64,000 nt of DNA. It comes from Phlebopus portentosus. Lineage: Eukaryota; Basidiomycota; Agaricomycetes; Boletales; Boletinellaceae. The stretch covers positions 806,001-870,000 of the forward strand of contig JAYXKI010000003.1 of NCBI GenBank assembly GCA_037892935.1, in the 5' to 3' direction. Made by a program: the position numbers and the translations under genes. The notes under the pieces were generated by a model. It was not told where the DNA came from. It searched no databases and was given only the letters and a program-made list of their open reading frames with translations. Shown here piece after piece: positions 50,885 through 61,557 of this stretch; the first letter of the stretch is position 1; every line of letters starts with the position of its first letter.

Positions 50885-52101
50885 TCAGGTCATGCCGCTA
50901 GCTCGTCTGCTGCCGCCATTCCGCGTCCTTGGTCCTGACTTCATCTTTTGCGCTTCACCAACTAGTTCAGCAATCAGCTTGTTGTATGTTTCCGAGTCTT
51001 GTTGTAATGCATCCCGCTGCTGGAGGAGATATGCCAGTAGTGAAGATGTTTGGACAGTGAGCGAGCGAATCTTCGCTAGCTGAGCTTCAAGAGTAGACAA
51101 TGGAAGAAGGGAGAAGGTTTCTACAGTGGACGTCAGGGGATGACAATGAATACTTGGTGATAATACATACCGGGGGTCAAAGCTAATACTTCGTTTACTG
51201 CTTCCTCATCAAGTTCTGGTTGTGGACCTAGTCCGAGCTGAGCAAATGTCGATGCACGACCCAAAGGACTTGGTTTAGGGGTTGCAGAACGTGAAGGTGG
51301 TCGAGAACCAGGACGTGATGCTCCAGAAGAAGCAGGTGGCGGGCTTGCTACCCTGTTCAAGACCCGGGATCCCGGAGGAGCGGACATTGGGCGCGTGGAT
51401 ATGCTAAGCGCTGGCATTGCCTTCCCATTGACGTGTGGAAGGACTTCGTCCAGGTTAACTGGAATGCCAAGCGAGACAAGATGTCTTCGTCGTATTCGCG
51501 AGCGAGTCCAATTCGGGGGCTGGGTATTGGGTGGTGGTGACTGGTATAAGGCTTGATATAAAGCTCGACTGTGCATCCGATATCAGAATAGTTTTATTGG
51601 GAAACATGAAATGAATAGAACAGACCTTTCAGGTGTTACCAATATTTGATTCAGACCTCCCACTTGTCTGATATCATCATCTGTAAGAAACTTTGAAGCA
51701 TCTGCATCATTTGATAATGGTTCGAGAATGTCTTCGATTTGAGCCTTCAGTACTTTGTTTGAGGGCAACGGACGTAACCGCAATGCATCCCAGTCCGATG
51801 AGTCTTGAGGAGTAAACGCTCCCTCGTCAGGGAATGGCACTGGTCGGGCAAATCCCTCGCCAATCTCTCCCTCTATGGCATCACCAAATTTCCCGAAATC
51901 CCCAAAGTCATTGTCTTCGCCAGCCGAGTCAGAAGGCTGAATTGGTGCGCTGAATTCGAAGTCATCATCTGCAAACGCATCTTCTTGGAATTTAACGTTG
52001 GATTGACTGGACGGAGGAAATGAAGGAGCAGATGGCTCTGAAGAGGATATCTTTGAGCTTGAGGATGCCCAGATGGAAGCACCGAAGTCAAAGTCGTCCA
52101 T
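50885..52101 (-). CDS. LAA2: AP-1 accessory protein LAA2-like (DUF5102)
   Basis: Exons (minus) 52101-51626, 51568-51171 and 51120-50885 give 369 residues. The protein begins MDDFDFGASIW and has acidic Phe-rich motifs typical of clathrin-adaptor ligands (FADDDFEF, EDNDFGDFGKFGD). A conserved stretch follows: SRALYQALYQSPPPNTQPPN, WTRSRIRRRHLVSLGIPVNL, DEVLPHVNG. I associate this with the fungal YBL010C/Laa2 family. A Ser/Pro-rich linker precedes a C-terminal coiled coil (TLEAQLAKIRSLTVQTSSLL, LLQQRDALQQDSETYNKLIA). Yeast Laa2 bridges Laa1 and the AP-1 adaptor at the trans-Golgi/endosome; the role here is by analogy. The gene is 147 bp from the start of the Rrn11-like gene, facing away from it. 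Confidence 0.75.
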
Positions 52102-52248
52102 GAAGTCGTGGTTGAGGACAAGTGTGCGTAGTAACAAAATATGCGATTACAGTAATATTGATATATAGACGCGCCAATCTTCCATCGTTCGTTCTCTATT
52201 CAGTTGCTCCTCTCTCGACTTACACCACTACCAAGTCGGAAGGAGAGA
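52102..52248. promoter_or_regulatory. Very short divergent promoter (LAA2 / Rrn11-like)
   Basis: 147 bp separate the two outward-facing start codons. Both promoters and 5' UTRs must overlap here. No specific factor site was recognised. Confidence 0.45.
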
Positions 52249-53206
52249 ATGGGGACCAGTAAGCCTACATATGTTCCCTTATTCGAGTTGAATGGTCTGC
52301 ATGACAAGCCTGCGTCTACAACTCGTAAAATGCACGTTCGGCGTCTGAACGATATTTTGCATTTATCAATTGAGCGCGAAGACTTCTCTCGTGCTCGCCG
52401 CGCTTGGGCAATTCTCGCGAGATGCAAGGAATTTGACTGGAAAACGAAATGGCGGACGGGCCTGTTCTTGTTATCTGACAACCCATTATCTGGTCAGCAT
52501 CAGCACCAGCAAGCGAGCGGAGGGAGCGTAGAGTTCCTAAAGAAATTTATGCGTTATTACCCAGATGAGGTTGGTCTTTCAGGGCATTGGGTTCATTGAA
52601 CTTACGAATGGATCGTGCAGCAAGAATCGGTACTACAGGAAACTATACTCCATCTTACGCATGAGGGAAAGTTCAGAGAAGCCTTAGACGAGCTTGATCT
52701 GTTCGTGTTCTTTCCCTTCAAATCAGCAAACTAACTCAGATTATGTCCCCAGTTACCTTCCTTCTTTCCCATTTCAAGAAAGCCCCTTCTTGCTAGCGTA
52801 TGCAGGACTGATCTCGTTCAGGCTTGCTATATCCTCTTCAGACGATAAAATACAGTGTACGTTCTAACTTCTACCCGCACAGTCTTCGTAACATGTTCTG
52901 ATCGAAGAGACAGCACTTGAGAACATAAATCTATCACAGAACGCCCAAAGTTATTTTGAAAGAGCATTGACTAAAGATCCAGATAACGCCGTCGTAAAGG
53001 CATTTTCGAAAGAGGTATTGAATTTCTTTTGTTCTCAAAGCGCAGTGCCCATCAAACTTCTTCAGGTGACAGGTTGGCTCGCGCAGGCGAGTGAAAATAA
53101 ATTGCAAGGTCCTAAAGAAACCGCGAGCGACGATGAAATGGAGGTCGACGACAACAACCCGTCCATGAGAGACAAGCGCATAAGGCGGACCACAAATGGC
53201 GTATAA
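52249..53206 (+). CDS. Probable RNA polymerase I initiation factor, Rrn11-like (TPR-type helical)
   Basis: Exons 52249-52569, 52621-52700, 52753-52856 and 52914-53206 give 265 residues. A further in-frame, stop-free 51-nt segment (53015-53065, gtattg...ttcag) may be an intron, which would leave 248. The N-terminal half has KMHVRRLNDILHLSIERED-FSRARRAWAILARCKEFDW, a pattern I associate with fungal Rrn11-type core-factor subunits. Two later helical pairs look like TPRs (EGKFREALDELDLYLPSFP, then AQSYFERALTKDPDNAVVK). The tail is acidic, then basic. Rrn11 is part of the Pol I core factor that binds the rDNA promoter. The assignment is moderate: any short TPR protein could look similar. Its closeness to RPA190 and RIX1 fits a ribosome-biogenesis role. 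Confidence 0.5.
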
Positions 53207-53236
53207 CAATCTAAAATTAAGGTTTATCATTACTGG

Positions 53237-55999
53237 CTACTCCATCTCTGAGTCTGTTGGCGAAGCTGGGTCCAGTACAGGCATCTCGATATCCTCCTCG
53301 TCTTCTTCGTCGTCTTCGCCATCCATAACCATTCGGAACGTTTCGCTGGGGCGATGTGGTTGTTGCTGGATAGGTTTAGTACCAGGTTGCTGTACGAGTT
53401 GCGTTTCCGGCAATTGCTGCCCTCGATGCTCTGGCTTTAGTGGGGTGACTGGCCTAATAGTTTCCTGAGCTGCATCATCGGTGCGTGAATCGATGAGTAT
53501 TGCGTTTGGCTGCACATCTTGCTTAGGAGGTGACGTAGGTACAGGTGTGGGCTGAACGACAAGAGGCGCGGCGGGTAGGACGATAGGTGCTAACGGCTGT
53601 TCTCCCGGAGGATGAACTGGCATATTATTTTTCTCAGATTGATTCTCAGGCCGGATGATCTGTTGAGCATCATTAGTTGCTCTAACGAGTTTAACGTCAT
53701 CCATGTCTCGACTTTCGCCATCCGTGTGCAGGATCTCGCTTGCCGAGCGTAACCTGAGCGACTCTCGTGTGTTGTGCTCTTCCATGCCTTCTTCCGTTTG
53801 CCACAAGGCCACAGCATCCAAGGCTGGTAATGGACGTAGGAGAGGCGGGAGACGAGGATGGAGCATAAGGTCGAGAAGTTGTCCGTTTTGATTCGACGAA
53901 TCGACTGTTTCCTGGTAGTAACGAGCATTAGCGAGGTTTAAACGAGGATTTGAATCGAAAGACCGCAATGACAAACTCACGTACGTTTGCAGAGGCGTCC
54001 TCTTCCGCGATCGTAGAGGCGACAAGTGGTAGACTCTTACATAATACCGCGCTTGACCTGCCCATGAACTCAATGCACGTCTCCTTTACTCTGCGTAGTA
54101 TGCTACCCTTAGTGCCTGGATCGTGTGCCACTGCATTGGCGGGAAGCTTGGGCAGCAGTAGTAAGAGTGATAGAAGTAACCGAGACGAGAGAGATTGAAG
54201 ATACGCTGGAATCTTTGGGACTCGTAGCAAATATAACAAAGCTGTGTAGAAAGACGAGCATCAGCTTTGCAACATGGACACAGACTAAGCAAGAACAAAC
54301 CATCTAAAGCAGCTAGAACGTGTACCGCGTCTTCAGCAGTTTCACATAGTAGATTCTTTCCTACTTTGAACACTTCGTCTCCCTCGTAGCCACGGGCGCG
54401 TTTCTTTCCCTTTTTGCTTCCGACATCTACAGTCGCCATCGTTTCTTCGGCCGCTTTTTCGGAGAGTAGACTGGCTATGGTTGGCAATACCCTTTTAATT
54501 ATCCTTCCGCACACGAGAGGTTCATGTGAAGGGAAGCAAGAGCCGAGGAGCGCTGGCAGCAGTTTTATTGTGGAAATGCGTTCCGTTCTAAACGAAGGAT
54601 GAGATCAAGTTAGTGTTCTAGTCGGACATGGCACACCGACCTTGACGTTGATTGTTCTATTTGAGCAACAAGTGCACTCAAAACTCTAGTCAAGTGAGGT
54701 GCGAGTCTATTTTGAACACTACATAGCAGATTGACTCCGAACCTTTTGATCATGCAATAGTAGAACGTACCATTTTGCTAAGCAGGCAGTAAGCGAACAG
54801 CCCAGTTCCAGGATACTTGGAACCACTGCTGCCTCCATGCTTCTCAGCGAAGGGTCAACATCAGCACGAAACTGAATAATTCAGCGAGCATGTCAACAGC
54901 AACGGAAAAGCACGCCACGTACCACACCATCTTTAGTGACACGTAGCATTGTTACGCAAAGGGTTACCAGGGAGTAAAGTGGAATAATTACAGGCCTTTC
55001 GACTTTTGCTCTTAAGCAGCAATGAGTCTACGAAATCCAAAAAGGACAAGATGGATGTGCGCACCGCAAGAAATGGCAGAGTAGTTCGACTCCGCAATAC
55101 AGACGATCGAGGTTGAGAGGAACACTGACAAGAGGATCTGTTTGCGGGGGCACGGTTTGATCTATCCCGTGTCAGACCTAGCTTCGTGTTCATAGGTTTG
55201 CTAGGTCACTTACTCTCCGTCGCGTATGCAGACCGTAAAGCTGCTAAGGTGGCAGAGCAGAAAATAATCGTTTCATCCACGCTTTTCCTCCAAAGAGTCG
55301 TAGCGCCGACCTTCCCACCAGTAATATGTAGGCAGGCATGAAGTCTAGATGAACTTGAAACGATGACTGCCGGAGTAAAGGTATGTCTCCCATTCAAAAG
55401 GTTGAGAGATGCTGTGGAAAGATTCGAAGCCATCTGTCGATGTAGCGATGGATATAAAGGAATCATAGTTGCAAGTGTGTCCAGACATAGGACTTTTAAC
55501 TCTTCTTCCGATTGCTTTTCCGATAAGGACAGCAATGCCGAGCTGAATTTCGGAATGTTCGGGGTCACAACATGGCGCTGGAACTCTGCGAGATTTATCG
55601 TAGAGGTGAATATGAAAGCAACCAGTCTAATGGATACCTTCCAGATCGCGAAACTCTCGTTCCGCTACAGAAGAGAATGAGACGATATCAGTACAGCAGA
55701 GAACAACATACGGAGAGTATTGGTAAGACAACCGAGACCCAATTCTGGGCGTTACTGATGAGGGTGTTTCTGGAGAGCCTTGATGTATGCAGGGCTAATG
55801 TGATACCAGCCCATCGAGCACCAGGCTCTCTGGAGTGGATTAGGGAATTGATGCGGTTGGTCCATTTCGCCAAATGCGGGGATGATTCGAGACTGGTTGA
55901 GGACAATGCATTTACTACCAAAGGTAGATTCGAGACTGCTGCGGAGTCTGTACAGATATGAAGCTGAAGGATAGTCTGTAGCAGGTCTGCGTTTGCCAT
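53237..55999 (-). CDS. RIX1: Pre-rRNA-processing protein RIX1 (PELP1 homologue)
   Basis: Nine exons (minus): 55999-55712, 55664-55214, 55161-55065, 55010-54923, 54871-54771, 54718-54641, 54587-54301, 54241-53985, 53911-53237; 773 residues. The N-terminal helical-repeat region carries the RIX1/PELP1 signature REPGARWAGITLALHTSRLS and NAQNWVSVVLPILS. Further HEAT-like helices follow, including LKVLCLDTLATMIPLYPSL. The last 200 residues are Pro/Gln-rich and end in an acidic tail (DGEDDEEDEEDIEM), as in PELP1. RIX1, with Ipi1 and Ipi3, forms the complex that removes ITS2 and works with Rea1 on pre-60S particles in the nucleoplasm. Sequence conservation outside the N-terminus is low, as is usual. 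The gene converges on the Rrn11-like gene with only 30 bp between the stop codons and diverges from SEC10 with 177 bp. Confidence 0.85.
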
Positions 56000-56176
56000 G
56001 AAGTACTACTGGCTGGCACTCATGACACAAACTTTGGCGCGTCAACAAAAATCTTTTAAACAGAGACGTGCTCGGTAACAACCGAATCCGGAACTGCGTT
56101 GCGTCGCGACGCGCTTCAAACTTTCGTGTCCACAAAGTTGCAATTGTCCACAAGAGCTGTGGCACAGGAGCCCACG
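56000..56176. promoter_or_regulatory. Divergent promoter between RIX1 and SEC10
   Basis: 177 bp separate the outward-facing start codons of two essential-type genes. No TATA or known site was recognised. Confidence 0.45.
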
Positions 56177-59100
56177 ATGAGTACCACTCCCTCCTTTGAG
56201 GAACTTGATACTTCGGTACGGGAGCAACTTGATCTGAAGACTTTCGAGGTGTGTCCATACGAGGAGCGTCCGTATCGTGCCCCAGTCTTCTCAATCTACA
56301 TGCATAGGGCAAATTTGAAGTGAAGGACTTCGTTGGTTCAGTCTCGGAGAAGCTCATATCCAATTCAAAGTCAAGCTCCGGACGTATGCCAAACCTACTT
56401 TCGTCATCGTCACATACAAGCGCTAATGCTACACTGTATTTTCAGCATTCAATCCAGTACCCTTCATTCGAACATTCGAGGCATGCGTAGACAAGCTTAT
56501 AGCACTTCGGAAGGATATTCAGGCCAAATCAGAGCAGATGGAAAAGAGTGTGAAAATCGCTGAGCGGGAGTACTCGCGGAAGATGTCAGACCTGAACAAG
56601 GGCTTTGAGGTGTGCCTCAGGGTATGGAATGATGAGCTCTGTGTTAACGAATACTCAGGCAGTCGGCCAATCGTTCTCAGGAATGGAGAATAAAATGACT
56701 GAAGTGGGAAGGACTGCCATACGAATAGGCACGCACTTAAGCTTTCTGAATTGTTTTCAAAGTGTTCTTACACAGGAAATCAGGCGAACAGCTGGAAGCC
56801 GTTCACATTCAGCGTCAACGAGCACAGGTGTCTCATGATCTGATTGACTATTACATACAGTTCTCCAGAGGAGATACATCCGCATTAGACGTATTACGAA
56901 AAGAGAGGGGTAAAGAAGGCAGGAGAGAACTTGCGACTGTTCTACGACGATTGAGCGTTGTGGCTAGAGAGGTAGACCTTCTGAATGCAGAGCAGGTGAA
57001 CATACTTGTGCACTATGCGGTATTCTTGTGACGTGAAGTCCTAATATGCAGACGCGAGAGGCTATCGACAAATACTGTGAAAAGTTCGAAAAGGACATGC
57101 TAAACCTCTTCGACAGGTGCTATCGAAAGGAAGACCCAAAGATGATGCATGTGAGGCGGAGTCTGTGTTGTCAATGCATTTTTTTACTTACGATGATGCC
57201 TTCCGCAGCACTGTGCTCAGACACTACAAGACTTCAACGGTGGTGCTTCGTGTATTCAGATATACGTCAATCAACACGATTTCTTCATTAACCGAGTTCG
57301 GCGAATTAACGACTTCAACACTGATTCTGAGCTGTATGTAAACGTCTCAATCAGACATCGCAAGCTTTTGAATTTATTTCACTCAGGTGGAAGACGCTCA
57401 ACGACCCTGATTCGACTCCGCCAAGAACCGAAAAGGGCTTGCAGGAGTTGTTTAGAGAGATCCGCGCCACCGTTGGTGAAGAGGCTCAGATCGTCCAAGT
57501 TGTTTTTCCGAACCCGCCGCTTGTCATGCAGGTTTTCCTTCAGCGAGTTTTTGCCCAATCTGTGAGTAGCTAACATCAGATCAGATCATAATTTACTTTC
57601 TGATTATAATTAGATTCAAGAATACATGGAACAACTACTCAACAAAGGTTCATCCTTGTCAACTCTTGCTTTCTTGCGAGTCCTCCAGCTCGTGCACACC
57701 CAAGCGTCAAGCCTTGTGGAGGATTTGAAAGAATACGAACTTACAACATCTGCACCACGTTCGACAAGTGAAGCGGCGGAACTTCGTCGTTCCGTCATTG
57801 GGCTGGTACCGTCAGGGAATGCGACGAACTTCGTTACCGTATCCCTTACCTCGATGTTGGAGACTGCAATGGAAGAGTTGTTCATCCCATATACCGAAGG
57901 AAATCGCTACCTGGAAAAGGAAAGCAAGAGCCTCAGTGAGCTGTACATGGGCTATCTCCATCGCTATTCTCGATATCATGTTAGTGGATTTTCGTTGACA
58001 TGACGATTCATCTGACATCTGAAACATTTCAGGAGAGGGCGAACAAAGGAAAGGGCTCAATGCTTGACCGCATGGTGAATCAGATAAGCGCTGCAGCAGC
58101 TACTGCGACGAGTGGCAATACCGCATCAGGTGCTAGCGCCCAAGCTGCTGCTGCAATTATGAAGTTCTCTGGCTTCACGAATGCGCCAAAACAAGGGACG
58201 CCAAAGGATCCAGAGAAACCCATGGAAGATACTGTAAAAGAGGAAGATGCTGTGCTTAGTCTTGATGCGGCAGAGCAGATGCTGAAGTGGCATGCTGAAG
58301 CGATTGGAAGATGTGTAGTCCTGAGTCCTCCGAACGAAGTGTGAGCGTCGACAAGTCTCTAACTTCCCATATATCTGTTCTGATGATTCTCGTTGACAGT
58401 CCAAAACATGCGTTTGCTCTGTCGCGTGTGCTCGCAGAAACAATTGGTACGAACTATGTAGAAGTGGCCCTTGACACGTAAGAATTAGTGCTTTTAGTAT
58501 CTAAATTCATAGGTACTAACAAAATCAATTTAGCGCATACGCCAAATCAGAAGCGGCAGATCCCAAAGCAGAGCCAAGTTTACAGGCTCTGTCGGTACTG
58601 CGGCTGGTGGATTTGATCTGTCATCTCTGGCAGAAATACGTCAGCACAGCGCTTCTACCTCTAGCGGGTTCATCGGTGACGGTGCGACGTGAGATGGTCA
58701 TTTTTAACAATCAGAGTGTCAGCAGGATTGAAGGTGCAGCGAACGCACTCATGAATCGACTTGCTGATTGTATGCATTTCATTCTTACTCTTCGTTTCTA
58801 CGGCACTGATGTTATGTCGTGCAGCCATCGTGGCATGGCTATCATCCACCCTAGCAAAGCAAAAGAAAAACGAATTCAAGCCTCGCAACGATGAGTTCTC
58901 GTTCGTTAGCACTGAGCCTTGTGAGGCTTGTTGTACGATGCTTGCGAAGGTGCGAGACGCAGCTCGACAAAATTTGAGCGGCAAGAACCTTGAAGTCTTC
59001 CTCACGGAGATTGGAATTAGCTTTAATACGTTAGTACGATGGAACATGCAGACCCGAGCTATGTAGCTGACTTCGTTTTAATAGATTGCTTCTCGACCAC

Positions 59101-59667
59101 CTACGTAAATTCCAGGTGAATGCCAACGGAGGACTCACACTTGCAAAGTAAGTAGGGTAGTCTATTATAATCCAGGGACAGGAAAGGTCTGATCGAAACC
59201 AAAAACGAATTAGAGACCTCAAGTCCTATCAAGACCTCATCGCCACCTTCGACTGTCCTGCCCTTCCGGAGCGCTTTGAGTTCATCTGCCAACTCGGCAA
59301 GATCTTCCTGATCGAGCCGGAGATCCTGAAGTCATACATAACCGAGAGCGCACTAGCTCGGATCGACCTGAATCTCCTTCGACCATACCTCATGCAACGC
59401 AGCGACTGGCAAACCTTCGAAAAAGGTTTTGATGGACAGAGCGTAGGCGGTGTTGACGGTATAAGCATCAATGCACCGATGAACGGGACAGGATTCGGAG
59501 GGGTCGCGGAAACGAAAGGCTTCCGAGAACGATTGGGAATGGCGAGGTTAAGTACGATGATGCGCGAGCTGGAAGGACTGCGCATCGGTGACACCGTCAG
59601 TTCAAACCTGAGCAGCGGCTTCTCGTTCACAAGGGGATTCGGAGGACATGGTAATTCAGGATCATGA
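56177..59667 (+). CDS. SEC10: Exocyst complex component Sec10 (EXOC5)
   Basis: Fifteen exons: 56177-56248, 56308-56383, 56446-56609, 56659-56728, 56784-56995, 57052-57150, 57209-57333, 57387-57561, 57614-57979, 58033-58340, 58400-58477, 58534-58769, 58825-59029, 59085-59147, 59214-59667; 900 residues (yeast 871). Diagnostic runs: FEVKDFVGSVSEKL, FNPVPFIRTFEACVDKLIAL, the N-terminal coiled coil, RIGEQLEAVHIQRQRAQ, CEKFEKDMLNLFDRCYRK, HCAQTLQDFNGGASCIQIYV and NQHDFFINRVRRI. The C-terminal part has FEFICQLGKIFLIEPEIL and YLMQRSDWQTF. Sec10 is a rod-shaped subunit of the exocyst, which tethers secretory vesicles to growing hyphal tips and septa. Intron 4 (56729-56783) requires a GC donor (ATAG|gcacgc). 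Its 3' end faces the AUH-type gene with 90 bp between stop codons. Confidence 0.94.
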
Positions 59668-59757
59668 TGCGGGGCTCGTTCCTATTTGTGCATTGCACTT
59701 CTCTATATGTTCCACTCATGACTGTGTATTCCTGTTGTTGTATTTTGGCATCTATCT

Positions 59758-60972
59758 TTATTCTCCTTTGAAGACGGGAGCACGTTTCTCCATGAATGCA
59801 TTCAATGCTTCTTTTCGGTCCTTCGTTGGCAGGAGTGTTTCGTAGCAAGCCCTTTCAAAATCAAGTCCTAAACTTCACTTCAGCACACGCGCTACGTAGA
59901 GATATGCGATTTGCACACCAGTTTCTAGATCAAGCTCCGGAGCTGCAGACATAGCTTGCTTGGCCGCTTTCAAAGCGAGCGGAGCTGCATGGCTCGTCAG
60001 CGTCAGAAGCTCGACTTGTTCTAACAGAAACCGCACCATTTGATGCAATTTCCTTCGCTAGCTTCAACGACCGGTCTAGGGCTGACGTTCCAGGTTCTGA
60101 CACGTAGTCCACGAGACCTTGGTTGGGGTTAAGATTCAGTAAAGAACAGATTGACATTATGATACAATGTTTCATACCGATGTCTTCAGCTTCAGAAGCT
60201 GTGAGCATCCTACCCGTGAAGATGAGCTCTTTAGCCTTCGAAAGACCCAGCAAGCGTACAGCGCGCTGCGTGCCACCAGCACCTGGGATTATACCCAGTT
60301 TCGTCTCTGGCAAACCGATCTTTGTGACGTCGTACCCTTATACGGAATAAAATTCAAACATGTGGGTACTCTACTCGAGATCTTGAACATACCAGCGATT
60401 CGGAAGTCACAAGCCAAGGCGAGCTCCAGACCCCCTCCAAGCGCTGGTCCATCAATAGCGGCAATGGTAGGCACGGGAAGGTCCTCGAGAGATGAAAAGG
60501 CGGTTCGTAAATCGGATAGGAATTGCTGAACTTGTTCGCTGGTCATCGATCTGCGTTCACTGAGATCTGCACCAGCACAAAACGAGCCAGGTGCTGTTGA
60601 TCGGACAATAAGAACGCGTAGGCTGACTATTGGTCAATTTTGCGGCGCGAATCATTATTTATGCGTCTTACTCTTTGTCCTTCTCTGCAGCATCGATACA
60701 CTCTTGAAACTCCTGTTCTTGAACTTGTAGGTCTTATTTGCAACGACAAGGTTTTATACACTCACTCTCAAGAGTCTCGTAGATATAGCGTTCTTGCTCT
60801 GTGGTCGATTGAGAGAAAGGTACTTTATTCGAGGTTCAGAATCATAAGTCTCAAGAACCGCCTCGTTCGAACGCGATTTCTGAGAATAAGGGCGCGTCGA
60901 TTTGAGGTAAAGTCGACCGGTGTATTGCCTGAGACCTTTATAGATCACAGACTGGGAAGTTCGACCCAACAT
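59758..60972 (-). CDS. Mitochondrial enoyl-CoA hydratase, methylglutaconyl-CoA hydratase (AUH) type
   Basis: Seven exons (minus): 60972-60766, 60712-60672, 60622-60393, 60336-60178, 60117-60037, 59984-59919, 59867-59758; 297 residues. The N-terminus [20 protein letters not shown] is Arg-rich with no acidic residue, like a mitochondrial presequence; an in-frame ATG at 61038 is an alternative start. The crotonase core has the oxyanion-hole segments [11 protein letters not shown] (93-103) and [16 protein letters not shown], then [17 protein letters not shown] with a catalytic Glu region and [18 protein letters not shown]. The end, [31 protein letters not shown], is typical of AUH and its fungal homologues. 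AUH hydrates 3-methylglutaconyl-CoA in leucine breakdown; a broader enoyl-CoA hydratase role is possible. Confidence 0.87.
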
Positions 60973-61557
60973 AGTGTAGTTATGGGTGAGTGTCGAAGTA
61001 TCGCAGCAGGTGCTGAAAAGAGGGCGAGCCTGAGGCAAAACCCAGATCCGCCAGAGATTGCGTTGACAGATTGATATTCAAGTTTTTCGAACAACAAGAT
61101 CGGGCGAGCGAAAGCCGCCGGCACCCGGCGGTTCCATCCGCGGTTTACTCCATCACAAAAATCTGCAAGGTAAGTAAGTATTACACTGGTATTTGGTAAT
61201 ATGGTATTACATTATATCAAATTTGCCGAGTATTCTGTCAAATTAGAGGGCTTATATATGCCGATCCAATACAAACGCCCTACGCGGTTATAATGTCGTA
61301 CAAATTTTGTGATGTCACTGCAACAAATTAGGCAAAAGATTCCTTTTCCAGTCATCATACCTCATCCGAGTCGACCAATATTTACTTGTGCAGTTGTGCT
61401 TCGAATATTGTCAGAAAGGTGGACCTCAAACGGAATTCAGCCGGGTTTGGCATATATAGTACCCAACATGCGTCACGTGCGTCGACCGCCTTTATGGCCA
61501 TGGCTTGCTTGTGCATTTGTGCAGTGCATATGCATATATTGTGATTCGTCCGCTCTC
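60973..61557. promoter_or_regulatory. Divergent intergenic region between the AUH-type gene and CSN4, with TCACGTGC
   Basis: This 585-bp region separates outward-facing starts. It contains a CACGTG core (61474-61479) within TCACGTGC, about 80 bp before the CSN4 ATG, and a TATA-like catatata at 61451-61458. Factor identity is unknown. Frames running through this region upstream of CSN4 look non-coding. Confidence 0.45.

Noticed and set aside
56308..56330. SEC10 intron 1 ending at the later AG (56330)
   Set aside because: It gives no in-frame join to VKDFVGSVSEKL; the AG at 56307 yields GKFEVKDFVG, which fits the family.
61309..61557. N-terminal extension of CSN4
   Set aside because: The frame is open upstream of the ATG at 61558 but its content is unlike any CSN4 and overlaps the promoter with a CACGTG and TATA-like element.
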